From the NCBI GenBank assembly GCA_035048815.1, contig JAUCBN010000037.1, forward strand, positions 14,660,001 to 14,724,000: DNA of 64,000 nucleotides, in the 5' to 3' direction. How positions within the stretch are numbered: position 1 is the first letter of the stretch; the number at the start of each line of letters is the position of its first letter. This document shows, piece by piece, positions 45,093 through 57,016 of the stretch. The notes beneath the pieces were generated by a model that was given only the letters and a program-made list of their open reading frames with translations, ran no database searches and had not been told where the DNA came from. This DNA comes from Abelmoschus esculentus (taxonomy: Eukaryota; Streptophyta; Magnoliopsida; Malvales; Malvaceae). The position numbers and the translations under genes are program-made.

Positions 45093-45365
45093 GGCATAAA
45101 GATAATTTTAACCCTTAACGTTTATAATTTTTATCATTTTGGCCCTTATTCTTTTTTTAGGGGGGATAAATTTAGCCCTTAACTTATATCTTTTTTATAA
45201 ATAACTTATTTTTTAACTATCATGATAAATGAACTATTAAAAATTGAACGATGATGACATATCATATGCATACTATAAGATATTTTAAATGACATAGCAT
45301 CTAACCTATCAAATACATATATATATATATATATATGAAATATAATTTTATTCCAATATAAAATA
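45093..45365. mobile_element. Truncated MITE of the GGCATAAAG family at the block junction
   Basis: Begins GGCATAAAGATAATTTTAAC, then follows the arm sequence of the MITE at 43493-44046, but is cut near 45365 where block 2 sequence begins. Its block 2 counterpart (61887-62215) extends further. Confidence 0.65.
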
Positions 45366-45369
45366 TAAA

Positions 45370-46500
45370 GTGGTGAACAAGATTTCAAATTCTATCGCTC
45401 ACAAAAAATTTAACTAACTTCTAATAAAAATTTAACAAAACTACCACTTTGATCAAGAGTGCTTTAAAAAATTCTTTCACTGCTTGATCTTGCATATCTA
45501 TAAAATCACAAAATAAAATAGAAAATTTTACAGATCATCGATCTTTACTGCTAACAATACTTGATTGATATTTATCATATAAATATTAAATTATTAAAAA
45601 AGAGATAATTGACAAGCATCGTATTTTATCAAATAAATATACATTAATCTCAAAATAAATAAATAATAAATAAATAAAAAATATAAAGGAAAGAAGCGTC
45701 AATCCGTATGAACCAAGGAATACAGATTAAGGAGCTTTTGATATTTGGAAATAAATAATAAAGTAAAATAAAGGGTTTAATCAAACGAATTAAATTGAAA
45801 CGACATTGTTACTGAAATTTGTATTATATTTTGTACTCTTCGGTCTTTAAAATGGTGATATGATCATGTAAAATTTAAGTACGAATGATATTACAGATTA
45901 ACGAGTAAAATTTTTTTGTCTCTTAATCATGTCTTTTTTATACTCCTACTAAATTTAAAAAAAAAAGAATTCTAAACCCTAACTCTAATTTTTTATATCA
46001 TAAATCTTAAACCCTATACCTTAAAAAAATACACACACTACCTCTAATTTCCTAAATCTTAACTATAGCCCTTAGCCTTAAACTTTAAACCCTAAATCTA
46101 TTAATTTAAAGAGAGAGCGCCAACGAAACACAATAAAAGAAAAAAACGAATTACACTTCAGATTAACCAACGTTGTTTCTTATGGAGCGAATACTAACCT
46201 TAGCAACAAATCTCGAATTTTAGTCTCATAAGCTTTCATTTCCTTTGGATGATTTCACAACTTGTCTTTCGTGGAACTAAAGTAAAATAATCTTAAAATA
46301 TCCATTCTAAACTAAATTAAATACGATTATTTTAAGGGTAACCTACATATTTAGCCCCTCAACTTTAACGTGTTTTATTTTAGTCATTAAATTTTCAATT
46401 TTACTATTAAACTTTCGAATCTTTTAGGTCATTTAATAATTAAATCTTTAAAATCGTTTGATTTTGTAGTAAATTTATAAAAAAACACCCTCCATCTTTT
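45370..46500. other. Intergenic 3' flank of type I MMP copy 2
   Basis: Matches 26505-27800 of block 1. It contains the 6185-type repeat (from 45795), including a reverse-oriented 240-bp-like unit (45960-46110). No gene recognised. Confidence 0.6.
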
Positions 46501-46655
46501 TTTTATCAGCAAGATATATAATTTTATTAAGAAGTAGGGAATCATACATCGCCACACTTATTTCGGCCTCATTAAAAACCTCCCCTAAGCCTATGTGGGA
46601 GGAAAAGAGCACCAAAGCAAGCGACACAGAGGAAAAACACCAACCAAATTCAACG
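46501..46655 (-). mobile_element. 5'-truncated LINE 3' end (155 bp), block 2 only
   Basis: On the minus strand it ends CTTAATAAAATTATATATC, TTGCTGATAAAA, then a poly(A) run. It is flanked by an 18-bp target duplication AAACACCCTCCATCTTTT (46483-46500 and 46656-46673). Block 1 has the single, uninterrupted site near 27786-27803. A long duplication plus a 3' poly(A) tail is the mark of target-primed LINE or SINE insertion. Confidence 0.82.
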
Positions 46656-47033
46656 AAACACCCTCCATCTTTTCTCTCAACATATTTTTATACTCCCCTT
46701 AATTCATCAGTGTCAGAATATTTTCTTTCACATCTGAATTGTGAAGAGCTCAAGAAGGAGCAACATATAATATATATTTTTTCATGTTGAATAGATAATA
46801 GGGATTGCATATTCATCTCTCGAGTCCAAGTTATCTATATATCATGCGAGTTCAATTATATTTGAGAAACTTTTCATACCTTACAAAGGAATTAAAGTTT
46901 CACGCTTACATAGTAGTTCATATTCTAATAATTTCATCATTTATTTATTAGTATGATATAGCTAACCTTCCCAAGTACTGAGAAGTATATATATTTTATA
47001 AAGGTTTGAGTGAAGCAAGGTGTTGAATCCATG

Positions 47034-47711
47034 CTAGGCATATAAGTTCTGTATGCCAACCTTGTCATCTTGGGCAAGGAACCTTTTGAGAGTTCCACGA
47101 ATAAGTGTGTCGTTCATGACTGCAGATGGAACTGTAGAATGAGCAAGGCCGAGGGTATGTCCTATTTCATGCATGGCACCCGATTGCAGGTCTAATTGGT
47201 TCCTCGCCGGTCTAGAACCGGTGCTCCAGTTCTTGTTAACATTATCAAGTAGAAGCGTCCCATTAGGTGCTGACCAAGCATAGCCATAATACCCACCAAA
47301 AACATCAGTGAACTCAATTTTGATATTAGCATTCTCGCCCGGTTCTACCTTTTTGAACGCAAATTTAGGAACTGCACGTTCCCAGACTTTGAATGCCGCT
47401 GCCACGGAATTGTTTACTGCTCGAGAATTTAAACCGGCTGGAAGACGAGAAGTAGACACGAAACCGTAGGTCACCGGGAAGTTCATCCATTTAGGTTTCC
47501 CAGGGAAATACTTATAATTATCAACGCCATTAAAAGTCATTTGGTCGATGATATTAGAGACACCACAACCTCGATGCTGGTCTGGCTCGAGATTTTGAAG
47601 AGAAGCAGGTTTCACGGTTCTAGATGTTGCTGCAAAAGGTTGCAACAAGAGGAACATAAGAAATGTTCCTACAAGATTATGGTCAAGGCCAAGTTTAGCT
47701 GCCATTTGCAT
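47034..47711 (-). CDS. Compact plant matrixin (matrix metalloproteinase), type I copy 2
   Basis: 225 aa, intact, from ATG 47711. Signal peptide 1-29, switch-like Cys49, HEIGHTLGLAH at 181-191 (47139-47171) and Met199 are all as in copy 1. Eight residues differ from copy 1: positions 65 (N), 70 (P), 76 (M), 133 (E), 136 (D), 160 (K), 169 (A) and 211 (F). By eye there are about 11 non-synonymous and 6 synonymous base changes; three of the altered codons carry two changes each. Pro70 restores the FPGKPKW motif usual in plant MMPs. No C-terminal anchor. The flanks on both sides are almost identical to copy 1, so this is a recent duplicate. Likely a secreted zinc endopeptidase; substrate unknown. 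Confidence 0.93.
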   Translation of the reverse strand: MQMAAKLGLDHNLVGTFLMFLLLQPFAATSRTVKPASLQNLEPDQHRGCGVSNIIDQMTFNGVDNYKYFPGKPKWMNFPVTYGFVSTSRLPAGLNSRAVNNSVAAAFKVWERAVPKFAFKKVEPGENANIKIEFTDVFGGYYGYAWSAPNGTLLLDNVNKNWSTGSRPARNQLDLQSGAMHEIGHTLGLAHSTVPSAVMNDTLIRGTLKRFLAQDDKVGIQNLYA

Positions 47712-47785
47712 GGTATGGGGGAGTCTGTGAGATGAACTATTGCTTAGTGTTTAGGGTGAGTGTCTTGGTGTTTGCCTTTCCTTCC

Positions 47786-47793
47786 TATTTATA
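47786..47793 (-). promoter_or_regulatory. TATA box of type I MMP copy 2
   Basis: Minus-strand TATAAATA 75 bp upstream of the ATG, matching copy 1 exactly in position. Confidence 0.7.
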
Positions 47794-48029
47794 CAGAAAA
47801 TCTGAATTTGTTTACGTTCATTCTAGGGTATAGTTATGGACCTATGGTAGGGTCAATTTAATGTCATTCAAAAATAAGTTCAAATTTAATATCAGACCTG
47901 AAGTTGGCCTGCTTTCATAACTACTTTTTCTTCATTCGACTAAAATCAACTTACTGTGCTGATGACTTTTCCTGAAATCGGCTTGCAGTGATGGCTATTT
48001 TTTACGATACTATATCCTTAAGTTAATGT

Positions 48030-49093
48030 ATAGAAATCGACTTTCAATGAATTTTTTTAAGACGAGGTATAGAAGAAAGTATGATTATGGGATAATAGAT
48101 TTTTATTTTAATAGGGTATAAATTATTTGGTCTTTTATCGTGTTTTTTTTTAATTTCTTTAAAATATTGAGTTTAAAATTTAGAGTTTAGGATTCAATAT
48201 TAGGAGTAGTTGGTAGGGTTTAAGTAATTAGGGTAGGGTGAATTTTTTTAAGGGGTAAGGTTTAAGATATGAAAATTAGGATTATGGTTTAGAATTTAAT
48301 TTTAAAGAATTTTTAAGGTAGGGCATAGAAGGAGTTATGATTAGGGGTAGAAGATTTTTTTTACTGCGGTGCAGTTCGTATGCCCTTTTATTATGTCTCT
48401 TTTGGTGCCCTAACTTTAAAATAGTAGGTTTAGGATTTAGGGTTTAAGGTTATGGTTCATGGATATGATTTAGGTATAAAGGGTAGGATATATTTTTTAG
48501 TATGTAGAGTTTAGGATATAAAAATTAGGGTTAGAGTTTAAAATTTAATTTTAAATGACATTTTAATATGAGGCATGATTAGAGACATGATTGTTCTAAT
48601 GAGGTGCAAACTATCTGCCCTTTATTGTGTCTCCTTTGATGCCTTCACTTTAAAATATTGAGTTTAAAATTTAGGATTTAGGATTCAAGGTTATAGGTTG
48701 TGGGTAATTTTTAGGAAATTAGGGGTAGAGTTTATTTTTAGGGTTTAGGATATTGAAATTAGGGTTAGTGTTTAGAATTTAATTTTAAAGGAATTTTTAA
48801 GGTAGGGAATGGAACGAGGCATGATTAGGGGTAAGAGATTTTTTTTCTAATGGGTGAAAATCATCTTTCCTATTATTGTATATTCTTTGGTATCCTACTT
48901 TAAAATAATAGGTTTAGGATTTAAGATTTATGGTTTAAGATTAAGGGTTGTAGGTAATGTTTAGAAATTAGAGATATAGTATATATTTTTTTAGGATTTA
49001 GGATATAAAAATTAGAGTTAAGATTTAAAATTTAATTTTAAATAACTTTTAAAGTAAGACATAAAAAAAAGTTAAGATTAGGCACAAAAGATA
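48030..49093 (+). repeat. 240-bp telomere-like repeat array, block 2
   Basis: About four units starting near 48070, 48340, 48590 and 48825, with the same landmarks as 29160-30089. The array ends at AAAAGATA (49093), where a solo LTR is inserted. Confidence 0.72.
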
Positions 49094-50211
49094 TGTTAGG
49101 CTTGAAGGTGCTCGATGAATAACCGATTAAACTCGTCAAGTTGATTGAGAACACATAATTTGGGTGTTTGTTGTGGAAGCAAAAAGATAAGAATTGAACA
49201 CAAGCTAGGATTTTAGAGTGGTTTGGCCTTCGAACAAGCACCTACATCCACTACCTTAGCTTCCTACTAAGGATTTCCCACTAAGAATCTCTTCCTTTTG
49301 AGGGCAAAGGGCTAACCTTACAAACTTTGATTCAAACCCGAATCAAGCATCCAAAGTTCACAACCTGAACTTTGAGAATCCTTTCAAACAAGAGATAAAC
49401 TTAATCAAACTTTGATAATCCTTCTAACAAGGCTAATTGTTTGCAACTAAGCTCTCACACAATCCTAAGACACTTGAGCATACATAAACATTAAACTCAC
49501 AAGTGTTGTTTACCCAAAAGATGAGAATTATGCACTAAGACATTTTTTGAATCATAATGTTGTTACAATGTAAGTATTAGTCTTCTCTTGATGCTTAAGG
49601 CTTGCTTTTATCATCCCAAATGAGCTTCTAGCCGTTGGTGACCGTTGAGATTGATTTGGAGTCGTTTGGAGCTGATTTTGAGGCTTATTTTTGCTTCTGG
49701 TATGATCGGTATTGAAATACGTGGAAGTTGTTTCGATACAGTTGCTTTAGGAAATAGCCGTTGAACCTGCATTTAAGAATCGATATCGAAACACCTTGGA
49801 GGCATTTCGAAACCCTTAGCTCATGGTACCGAAACAGGCCTTAGCCGTTTTGATACTGCTCCTAGCCGTTGGGGTGTTTTCAAATGACCGTTGGAGGTGT
49901 ATCGAAACACGTATCGAAATCATTCTGTCCAGAGACAAAAGCGTATCGAAACGCCTTAGGGGCGCATCGAAACACCTGGACATTTTCCTTTGAAATAAGT
50001 AAGATGTTTAGAAACACTTGGAAAGTGTATAGAAACACTTGAAATATTTTGTGTTCTTTGGCTTCTTTAAAACATTTAAAACACATTAACAAGTCCTTGA
50101 AAATGTCTCAAACTTATTTTCAAGTTGTATGGACATAAAATCATTTTTGAAATATTTTCAATTTACTCTAAAATTATTTTTTAATTATTATATCAAAATA
50201 TTAATTCTACA
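49094..50211. repeat. Solo LTR (1,118 bp), block 2
   Basis: TGTTAGGC...TTCTACA, flanked by the 5-bp duplication AGATA (49089-49093 and 50212-50216). The empty site is present in block 1 near 36432 (AGAAGATAGATAATATA). The LTR body contains several TATCGAAAC/CATCGAAAC motifs (49790-49975). The superfamily is not determined because no internal region is present. A 3' fragment of the same LTR is found in block 1 at 30090-30340. Confidence 0.8.
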
Positions 50212-50216
50212 AGATA

Positions 50217-51782
50217 GATAATATATTGTTATTCTTTCACTTTTTATACATAAAATATTAGTTAGTGGTTGAGTTTGTCTAAGTTCATTCTAGGCTAGTT
50301 ATATAGTCAACGGATGGATGCGTGATTTTATGTTAAAAAGATATAAATTATCATAAAATTATATTAGAAATGTAGGATGTAAAATTATAATATTATAGGG
50401 GTGCGAAATTAGATTATCTAAAATATATAAATATAATACTTAAAAAATTTTAGGGTTGTGGTTTCCCTAGAACCCCTATAAATAATATATTACAATCAAT
50501 TTAATATTAAACTTAAAAAATAAATTTGAATTTATCTCAACAAAAATTCAAAAAAAAATTGATTAGATTGGTATCTGATTTGCATGTTGAATAATTTATG
50601 CTCTAATTGGCACTTTAAAAAATTCAACAATTTTTATAAGACATGTCTACCTTCAATTAATTTTTAGTTTTCTAATAAAAATAAAAGTTTATTTTTTAAG
50701 GACAAACTTGACATTTAAATTATTTTATATCACATATCTTAGGTAAACAAAATTAGTTATCTCAATCCAACTAGATAGTTGATAAGTGATGGAGTGGTAA
50801 ACGAAACCATCTTCCAGGCTATTTCACTAAATATATAAGAAAATATCGATAAACAATCATAAAAGGATCAAATTATTGAACGATCATCAATAATCATATA
50901 TGAAAACCGAATATCGTGTGAAACTCTACACAAACACAAATCTATTACAACGATAGACGAATAACATGGCATAAAGAACAAGCGTACAACAAATAAAAAA
51001 ACGTGTCAGAAAGACAAAAAAAAAACAAATACAATAATATGTACGAGAAATAAAAACACAAAACAAAGAGATTCTAATATTAATTGAATGAATAAAATTT
51101 ATTATATTATTTTTAAATTATGATAAAATTTAATTGAATGAATAAATTTTAAAAAAATAGAATTGAGAATATATTAAGTTATTCATTTCAATTTTAACGA
51201 TGTAATTATTTATTTGTCACAAAATTTTAATTGAATAATTTAATTTTTATTTTTAAGAAAAAAGTGACATGTTTATTATCAAACAGATGAAAAAAGCCAA
51301 AAAAAATAGATATAGAATAACTACAAATAAAAAAAAAACTAAAATTTATGATTTTGCTCTTATTAATACAATAATTTAGATTATTTTGAATAGTTATAAA
51401 TAAAATTTAAAATTTCAGTATATAATTTACTTTAAATATATTCTTTTATAAAGACCAATGATATTGTTAGCAATAAACTATTTAAATATCGAAAATTTTC
51501 CATTGCAATGAAATAAAAAAAAAAAAAATTTAGATTCATTAATTGTTCGAGTGACAAAGAATGCTTATTTTATCTTATTTTATTTAAGTATATATCCCGA
51601 TATTTACCTCAATAATGTAATACTTCTCTATTTAATCAAATAAATCATTTTATCATATACCCCTATAGCCTAATTTTTAAACCATAAATCTTATATTCTA
51701 AACATTAAATCTCAAACTCTATACTTTTAAAAATATATTAATTATTATTTTATTATTATTAAAACTATAAAATATTGTTTTT
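50217..51782. other. AT-rich intergenic DNA of block 2, no gene
   Basis: Matches 36440-37756 of block 1 (GAACCCCTATAAATAAT, ACAACGATAGACGAATAACAT). It has an extra ~250 bp near 50575-50815. Nothing coding. Confidence 0.6.
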
Positions 51783-51787
51783 CTTAT

Positions 51788-53746
51788 TGTAATCACTAAT
51801 TTTTGTCTGAGTCAACTTTTTTTCTTTTGTTTTTTTGGAATAATAGGTATGACATTTTAAAGGGCTTTATTAGTATATTTTTACTATAATATGGGCTTCG
51901 TTTAACATATAGTCTGGACACTATGTATTGCATGATACGTATGCATATAATTACGTGTATTTTTGTTGCATTAGTAAAGGTGTATGCATGTATATAATAT
52001 CATAAATAATTTAATGCATGTTATATGTATATGAGTCCATCTTATGCATATAATATATATCATGTGTCATTATTTAAGTTATTGTGTATATAGTTTACAA
52101 CCCATTTTGATAAGCCCAGCCGACCATAACTCAAACAAAGCCTAAAGTTTGTTCATGTTTCAAATCTGAAATCTAAATTTTTTAAAATCTTTTTCGAAAT
52201 AAACTAGGAGAACGAATAGAGTTTGATATTATTTTATCTAATTGTTTTGTTATTTCCTTTTATTTTGCCGTTCATTTGTTTCTTATCAATTTATTTCCTT
52301 TTTCCTTTAGTCAACACCATATAATATTGATATCTTGTTTCCTTTCTCAATATTAATATAATTTTTTTTACTCTTATATTTTATTATGTTTTCAATATAT
52401 ATATTATTATTCATATAGCATATTGTTTATATGTTATTATATTTTCTTTTGTATAATATATGTTACTTGATGAAGTATTCAGGATGTTTTTATATCATAT
52501 GTTATATTGACAATATATTTATATTTTATATTCATGTATTATTCTTATACTATTATATGCTTTTTTTACACCTCTTTTATTTATGTTAATTTTATTCTGT
52601 TTCATGTTTTGTTTATGGTAAGTATTGTATATGAATATGTTAAATTAATATAACTTGTGTTTCTTTTTCTATGTATGTTATGTTTATTCTATGGTATAAT
52701 TTTGAATCATATATCCTTTTTATGAAATTTATGTTTATTTCTTTATGTGTGTTTCTACGTTTTAATTTCATTTCTAACAATTGCACATTATTCGTAAATT
52801 AAATAATTATTATTATAATAGTATTTAATATGTGTAAGTAATTGTCAATTCATAATAAAATGTTTCATGTTTAGTTTAGTTGTTTTCATGCCATGTCACG
52901 TCATTAATTGGCTGATTCCTTTTTTTGTCTAGGTTTGTCTTTCCAAACATATGTTTATTTCTTCGTCATTAATAGTATTTAATATGTCACGTCATTAGTT
53001 GTTTTCTTTTATTATCATACATTTTTCATTCATGAGGCTTGGTATTAAATTTAGGAATTGTTAGATAACTGATTTAATCTCTAAAATTAGAAAAGAGAAG
53101 TATTTATTAATTTTTATATTCGTTCTATAATCGTCCGAATTATCGGAGGTTAATTGAATATTTAAATTAATTCTTATCGTCTCTAGGTAAATAAAAATTA
53201 AAATTGACAAGATCATGACATCATCCTTTTTAAATGCTTGCATCATGCATAAAGGTGACGTACGAGATTCGAAACTTAAACTAACACGGCGGTCAGTATT
53301 ATTTGACGTCGATTTAGTCTATGGTCCGGGGTATCGTCAACCTTATTAATTAAATGTTTTATTAATTTTAATTCACCAATTAAATTAAGCCCATTTAATC
53401 AAGGTCAATTTTGAATTTAGAAACCGATTTTAAGTTAAATTAAAATTCAAAAACAGATTTTAAAGAAAACATTTTTTGGTACCGATTTTCGAGCGTGTTG
53501 GGGGTGCTAATCCTTCCCCACGCGTAACCAACTCCCGAACCCTTTTCGATGAATCTCTAGTTTTCTTTTACAATGTCCGGTCTACCAAGTGACCGGTGGC
53601 GACTCCAATTTATTGTTTTTAAAAGAATTAATGTTTTTAAGTGACATTTTCAAAGGGGATTAAATCGTAGCATCAAAGACCTTTTACCCCACCACTTTTC
53701 AAATAAACTTTCGTTTTTCATCTTCGGACATAAAAAGGTCGCTACA
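51788..53746. repeat. Long solo LTR (1,959 bp), block 2
   Basis: TGTAATCACT...TCGCTACA, flanked by CTTAT (51783-51787 and 53747-53751). Block 1 keeps the single CTTAT site at 37757-37761. Near the 3' end are AACTCCCGAACCC, GACCGGTGGCGACTCC and AAAAAGGTCGC, phrases seen in long LTRs of Tat/Ogre-like gypsy elements in plants (recollection, not tested). No internal region. Confidence 0.82.
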
Positions 53747-53751
53747 CTTAT

Positions 53752-55400
53752 CAATTTATTAATATTTTTAAAAAATATAATCTATTCTTGTTATTGTTAT
53801 TAGTGTCATTATTATTAAAAGCAAAATATTACTCATTTGTAAAGTAAGATTATAAATTAATAATTTATAAAATTAAGTATATTTGATTGATTAGTTTATT
53901 TATTTATCTTTATTTTCTCATATAATTTATAAATTACGAAAATATGTAACATTCCCTCTCGTAGATAACTTATTTAAACTTATTGAATCTTCATAGATTA
54001 TTATTAATAATAATTATTATATTACACTGAAAAAAATTAATTGTTACTAATGTGCTTTTGATATTACATAACAAATCAATATTTTTTTTTTTAAATTGAA
54101 GGTTCATTTTTAATAAATTTTATACGATTTCTTAAATATTTAAACCGTTATCATTTAAATGTAGTAATAAATTTGAATTAATTTTTATATGCTGACATTA
54201 AATTAATTGTATCAAGGTATTTAAAAATATTTAATCTGATTTGATTATTTTTTTGATTTAATTTAAAATTTAAATATTTAATGCAATTTTTATTTGAGAT
54301 TAGATATCTAATATGAGTAAATTTTTTAGATTAGATACGGATCACAATATTTAAAATTTTAAATTATCTGAAAATTTAATTTTTCATGAATATTAATTTC
54401 GTTATATCCAAAATTTTAAAAATCTAAATTTTTATAGATATGAATCTTGTTATATTTAGTGATTTATTATTTTTTTTATATTATAAATCACAAAAGTTTT
54501 ATAAATATGACCTTAAAATTAAAAAACTAATTTAATTAAAATATATTTTTGAGTAATTAAAAATATGAATATATGATACAATTATTTGGTATTTAAATAT
54601 TTAATTTTTTTAAAACTAATATAAATCATTATATTATTAATCTATTTTTAAAAAAATATTAAATTAGATTACGATATGATATAATATCCAACAAATAAAT
54701 ATAATCATCAAAATAAATAAAAAGTAAAAGTAGTAATATTTATCAACAAAGATAAATTTTTGTTTATGTATTGCAGACGAAGAAGATATTTAATTAAGAA
54801 GAATTTTTTTAAAAAGTGAGAAAAGTGAGAGCTAAGATTACACCTTTTAAATCCACAATGCTATATCTAATTTATTTTCTAAATTAATTTCATTTATTTA
54901 TGTTTGATAAATTAAAATGCTATATTTTATTATATAAGTATTAACATATGGAGAACCTAAGGGTTTGGTTAGGTGGATGAGGGTAAGACATTCTAGATTA
55001 ATGGCATGTGTTGAAAATTATAAAAAAATTAACATATATAAAACTTAATTCCTATAAAAGTTTTAAAATAATTTGACATGATATAAAGAAAAAATAATAA
55101 AAATCTAAGTTTAAAATTATAAAGATGAATAAAAACCAAGTAAAAATAATACATATTTTAAAAAATGAATAAATATATAATTTTTAAAATAAACTATAAA
55201 GTTGATTGATATATATTAGTAAAAATTAAGTATTTAATATAATTATATTATATTCTGAAATACAATTCTCATAAATATAATAATAGTAATCACCTCAACG
55301 CAAACAAGACCTAATAAGTGTAAAACTTAAAAACAATTAATTTTACGATTTTACTCTTATTTATATTAATAATTTATTTTTAAATTATATAATAATCACT
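53752..55400. other. AT-rich intergenic DNA of block 2, no gene
   Basis: 53752-54690 matches 37762-38680 of block 1. 54700-55170 has no clear counterpart. 55190-55395 matches 39290-39860 without the Tourist-like MITE. No coding sequence recognised. Confidence 0.6.
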
Positions 55401-55945
55401 AGGGGCTTAACGAGTTGAGAAGTTCGTGAGCAACTCGAATTCGATTCGGTCAAAACTCGATAAATACTCGACTCGGATTAGTTCGACTCGAACTCGAACT
55501 CGACTCGATATCTTAACGAGTTGAATCGAAAAGTCTAACTCGATTCGATAAGTTCGTGAGCAGCTCGTTAATTTTTTAAAATATTTTTTAGTAATTATTT
55601 TAAAATATTTTCATTCAAAAAATAAATCTAAATAATAATTATTAATGTATGAATTGTTATTTTAATTTTAATACGTTAGTTTGTTGTATTTATGAATTGT
55701 TACTTTTGAATTTAGACTTTAAAAATATTTTATACACTCTATTGATATTTTTTGGTTAAATTTATTAATTTATGTTAATATTAAGCCTCATATGGTATTG
55801 TTAAATTTTACTTTTAATTAAAAGTAAGGTGAATTTTTTAATGAGCTTAACGAGCAACGAGTCGAGTTGAACAATAAGTCGAACATAACGAGCACGAGTC
55901 GAGCACAATTTTAACGAGCTTAATGAGTCAAGTTGAGCAACATAG
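55401..55945. mobile_element. Element rich in CGAGTCGAG/CTCGACTCG motifs (545 bp), block 2 only
   Basis: Left end AGGGGCTTAACGAGTTGAG; right end, reverse-complemented, CTATGTTGCTCAACTTG. Both flanks have ATCACT (55395-55400 and 55946-55951). Both subterminal regions hold many ACTCGAACTCGACTCG-like motifs around an AT-rich centre. It resembles a non-autonomous DNA transposon; the exact ends are less certain than for the other elements. Confidence 0.55.
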
Positions 55946-56126
55946 ATCACTCTTACATTATATTTTAGCTTCACTCTTACATAACAGATACAGTTGATAT
56001 CCTAATCATTCAGACTGTGTTCATCACTTATTGAATAGGATATAACTATTAACTAAGCTTCCCAAGTCCTGAGAAGTATATATATTTTATAAAGGTTTGA
56101 GTGAAGCAAGGTCATGTGTGGTAGGA

Positions 56127-56802
56127 CTAGGCGCCATATAACTTCTTTATGCCTTCCTCGTCATCTGGATCAAGAACCCTTTTGGTAGTTCCAGCATTAA
56201 GTGTGTCATTCATGACTGCAGATGGAACTGTACTATGATCAAGGCCGAGAGCATGTCCAAATTCATGCATAAGTCCAGATTGCAGGTCTAACTCGTAATT
56301 CTTGGGAGTAGAACCAACGCTCCAGTATGTGTGATCAGTATCCATGGAAACCAACCCATAAGGTGGTGCATAACCATAACCATAATACCTGCCAGAAAGT
56401 CTAGTGAACTGAATTTTAATATTAGGTGTGTCGCCTGGTTTTGCCTCTTTGAACGCAAATTTAGGAACAGCACCTTCCCAGACTTTGAATGCCGCTTCCA
56501 CGGCATTGGACACTGCTTGAAATGTCAAACCGTACGGAAGACGAGAGCCAGACACGTAACCGTAGGTCACCGGGAAGTTCATCCACTTAGGTTGCCGAGG
56601 GAAAAAACTTATAACTATCAACCTCCGTGCCGTTAAAATTCGTTTGGACGATGATATTGGAGACAGCACAACCTCGATGCTGGCCTGGCTCCAGATTTTG
56701 AAGAGATTCAGGTTTCACGGTTCTAGACATAGCTGCAAAAGGTTGCAACACAAGGAACATAAAAAATGTCCCTAAAAGCTTATGGACAAATTTAGCTGCC
56801 AT
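56127..56802 (-). pseudogene. Type II matrixin pseudogene, block 2 copy (frameshift)
   Basis: ATG at 56800-56802. Compared with the block 1 copy there is one extra base in a T run (minus strand; A run 56602-56607 on plus), after residue 69, which leads to a stop a few codons later. The rest, with HEFGHALGLDH, is open in the shifted frame down to 56127. Trp110 is intact here (TGG), so the two type II copies died by different lesions. The switch motif reads HRGCAVSN (Gly50 to Ala), retaining the Cys. The apparent upstream start for the C-terminal ORF (about 56669) is an artefact of the shifted frame. Confidence 0.9.
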
Positions 56803-56872
56803 TTCCAAGCTGTAAGATGAACGATTGGTTTAGTGTTTAGGGTGAGTGTGTCATGGTGTCTGCATTTGCTCC

Positions 56873-56880
56873 TATTTATA
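56873..56880 (-). promoter_or_regulatory. TATA box of type II MMP, block 2
   Basis: Minus-strand TATAAATA about 70 bp upstream of the ATG, conserved with the block 1 copy. Confidence 0.65.
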
Positions 56881-57016
56881 CCCAAAATATTAGTTAGTTG
56901 TTTGTCTACTTTGATAAAATTTTGGGAATATCCAAACCAAAATTAAATTTTAGAATATAAATGATCATCAATTATATTTTGGATTTTAGGTCAGTTTGTC
57001 ATGTGCATATGACATT

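Larger units (their letters stand above)
26500..45365. repeat. Segmental duplication block 1 (type I + type II MMP)
   Basis: Collinear with about 45366-62215. Both blocks hold, in order: a 3'-flank region, a type I MMP, a 240-bp repeat array, long AT-rich DNA, a type II MMP, and a ~3 kb Mutator-like element. Homology starts near 26500/45375 (ACAAATTCTATC...CTTCT) and the junction with block 2 falls inside a MITE at 45365. Block-1-only insertions are 30924-35719, 39411-39727 and 39923-40160. Confidence 0.8.

Noticed and set aside
56587..56669. Alternative start for an MMP ORF (MLSPISSSKR...)
   Set aside because: It is the shifted frame upstream of the one-base insertion; the aligned gene starts at ATG 56800-56802.
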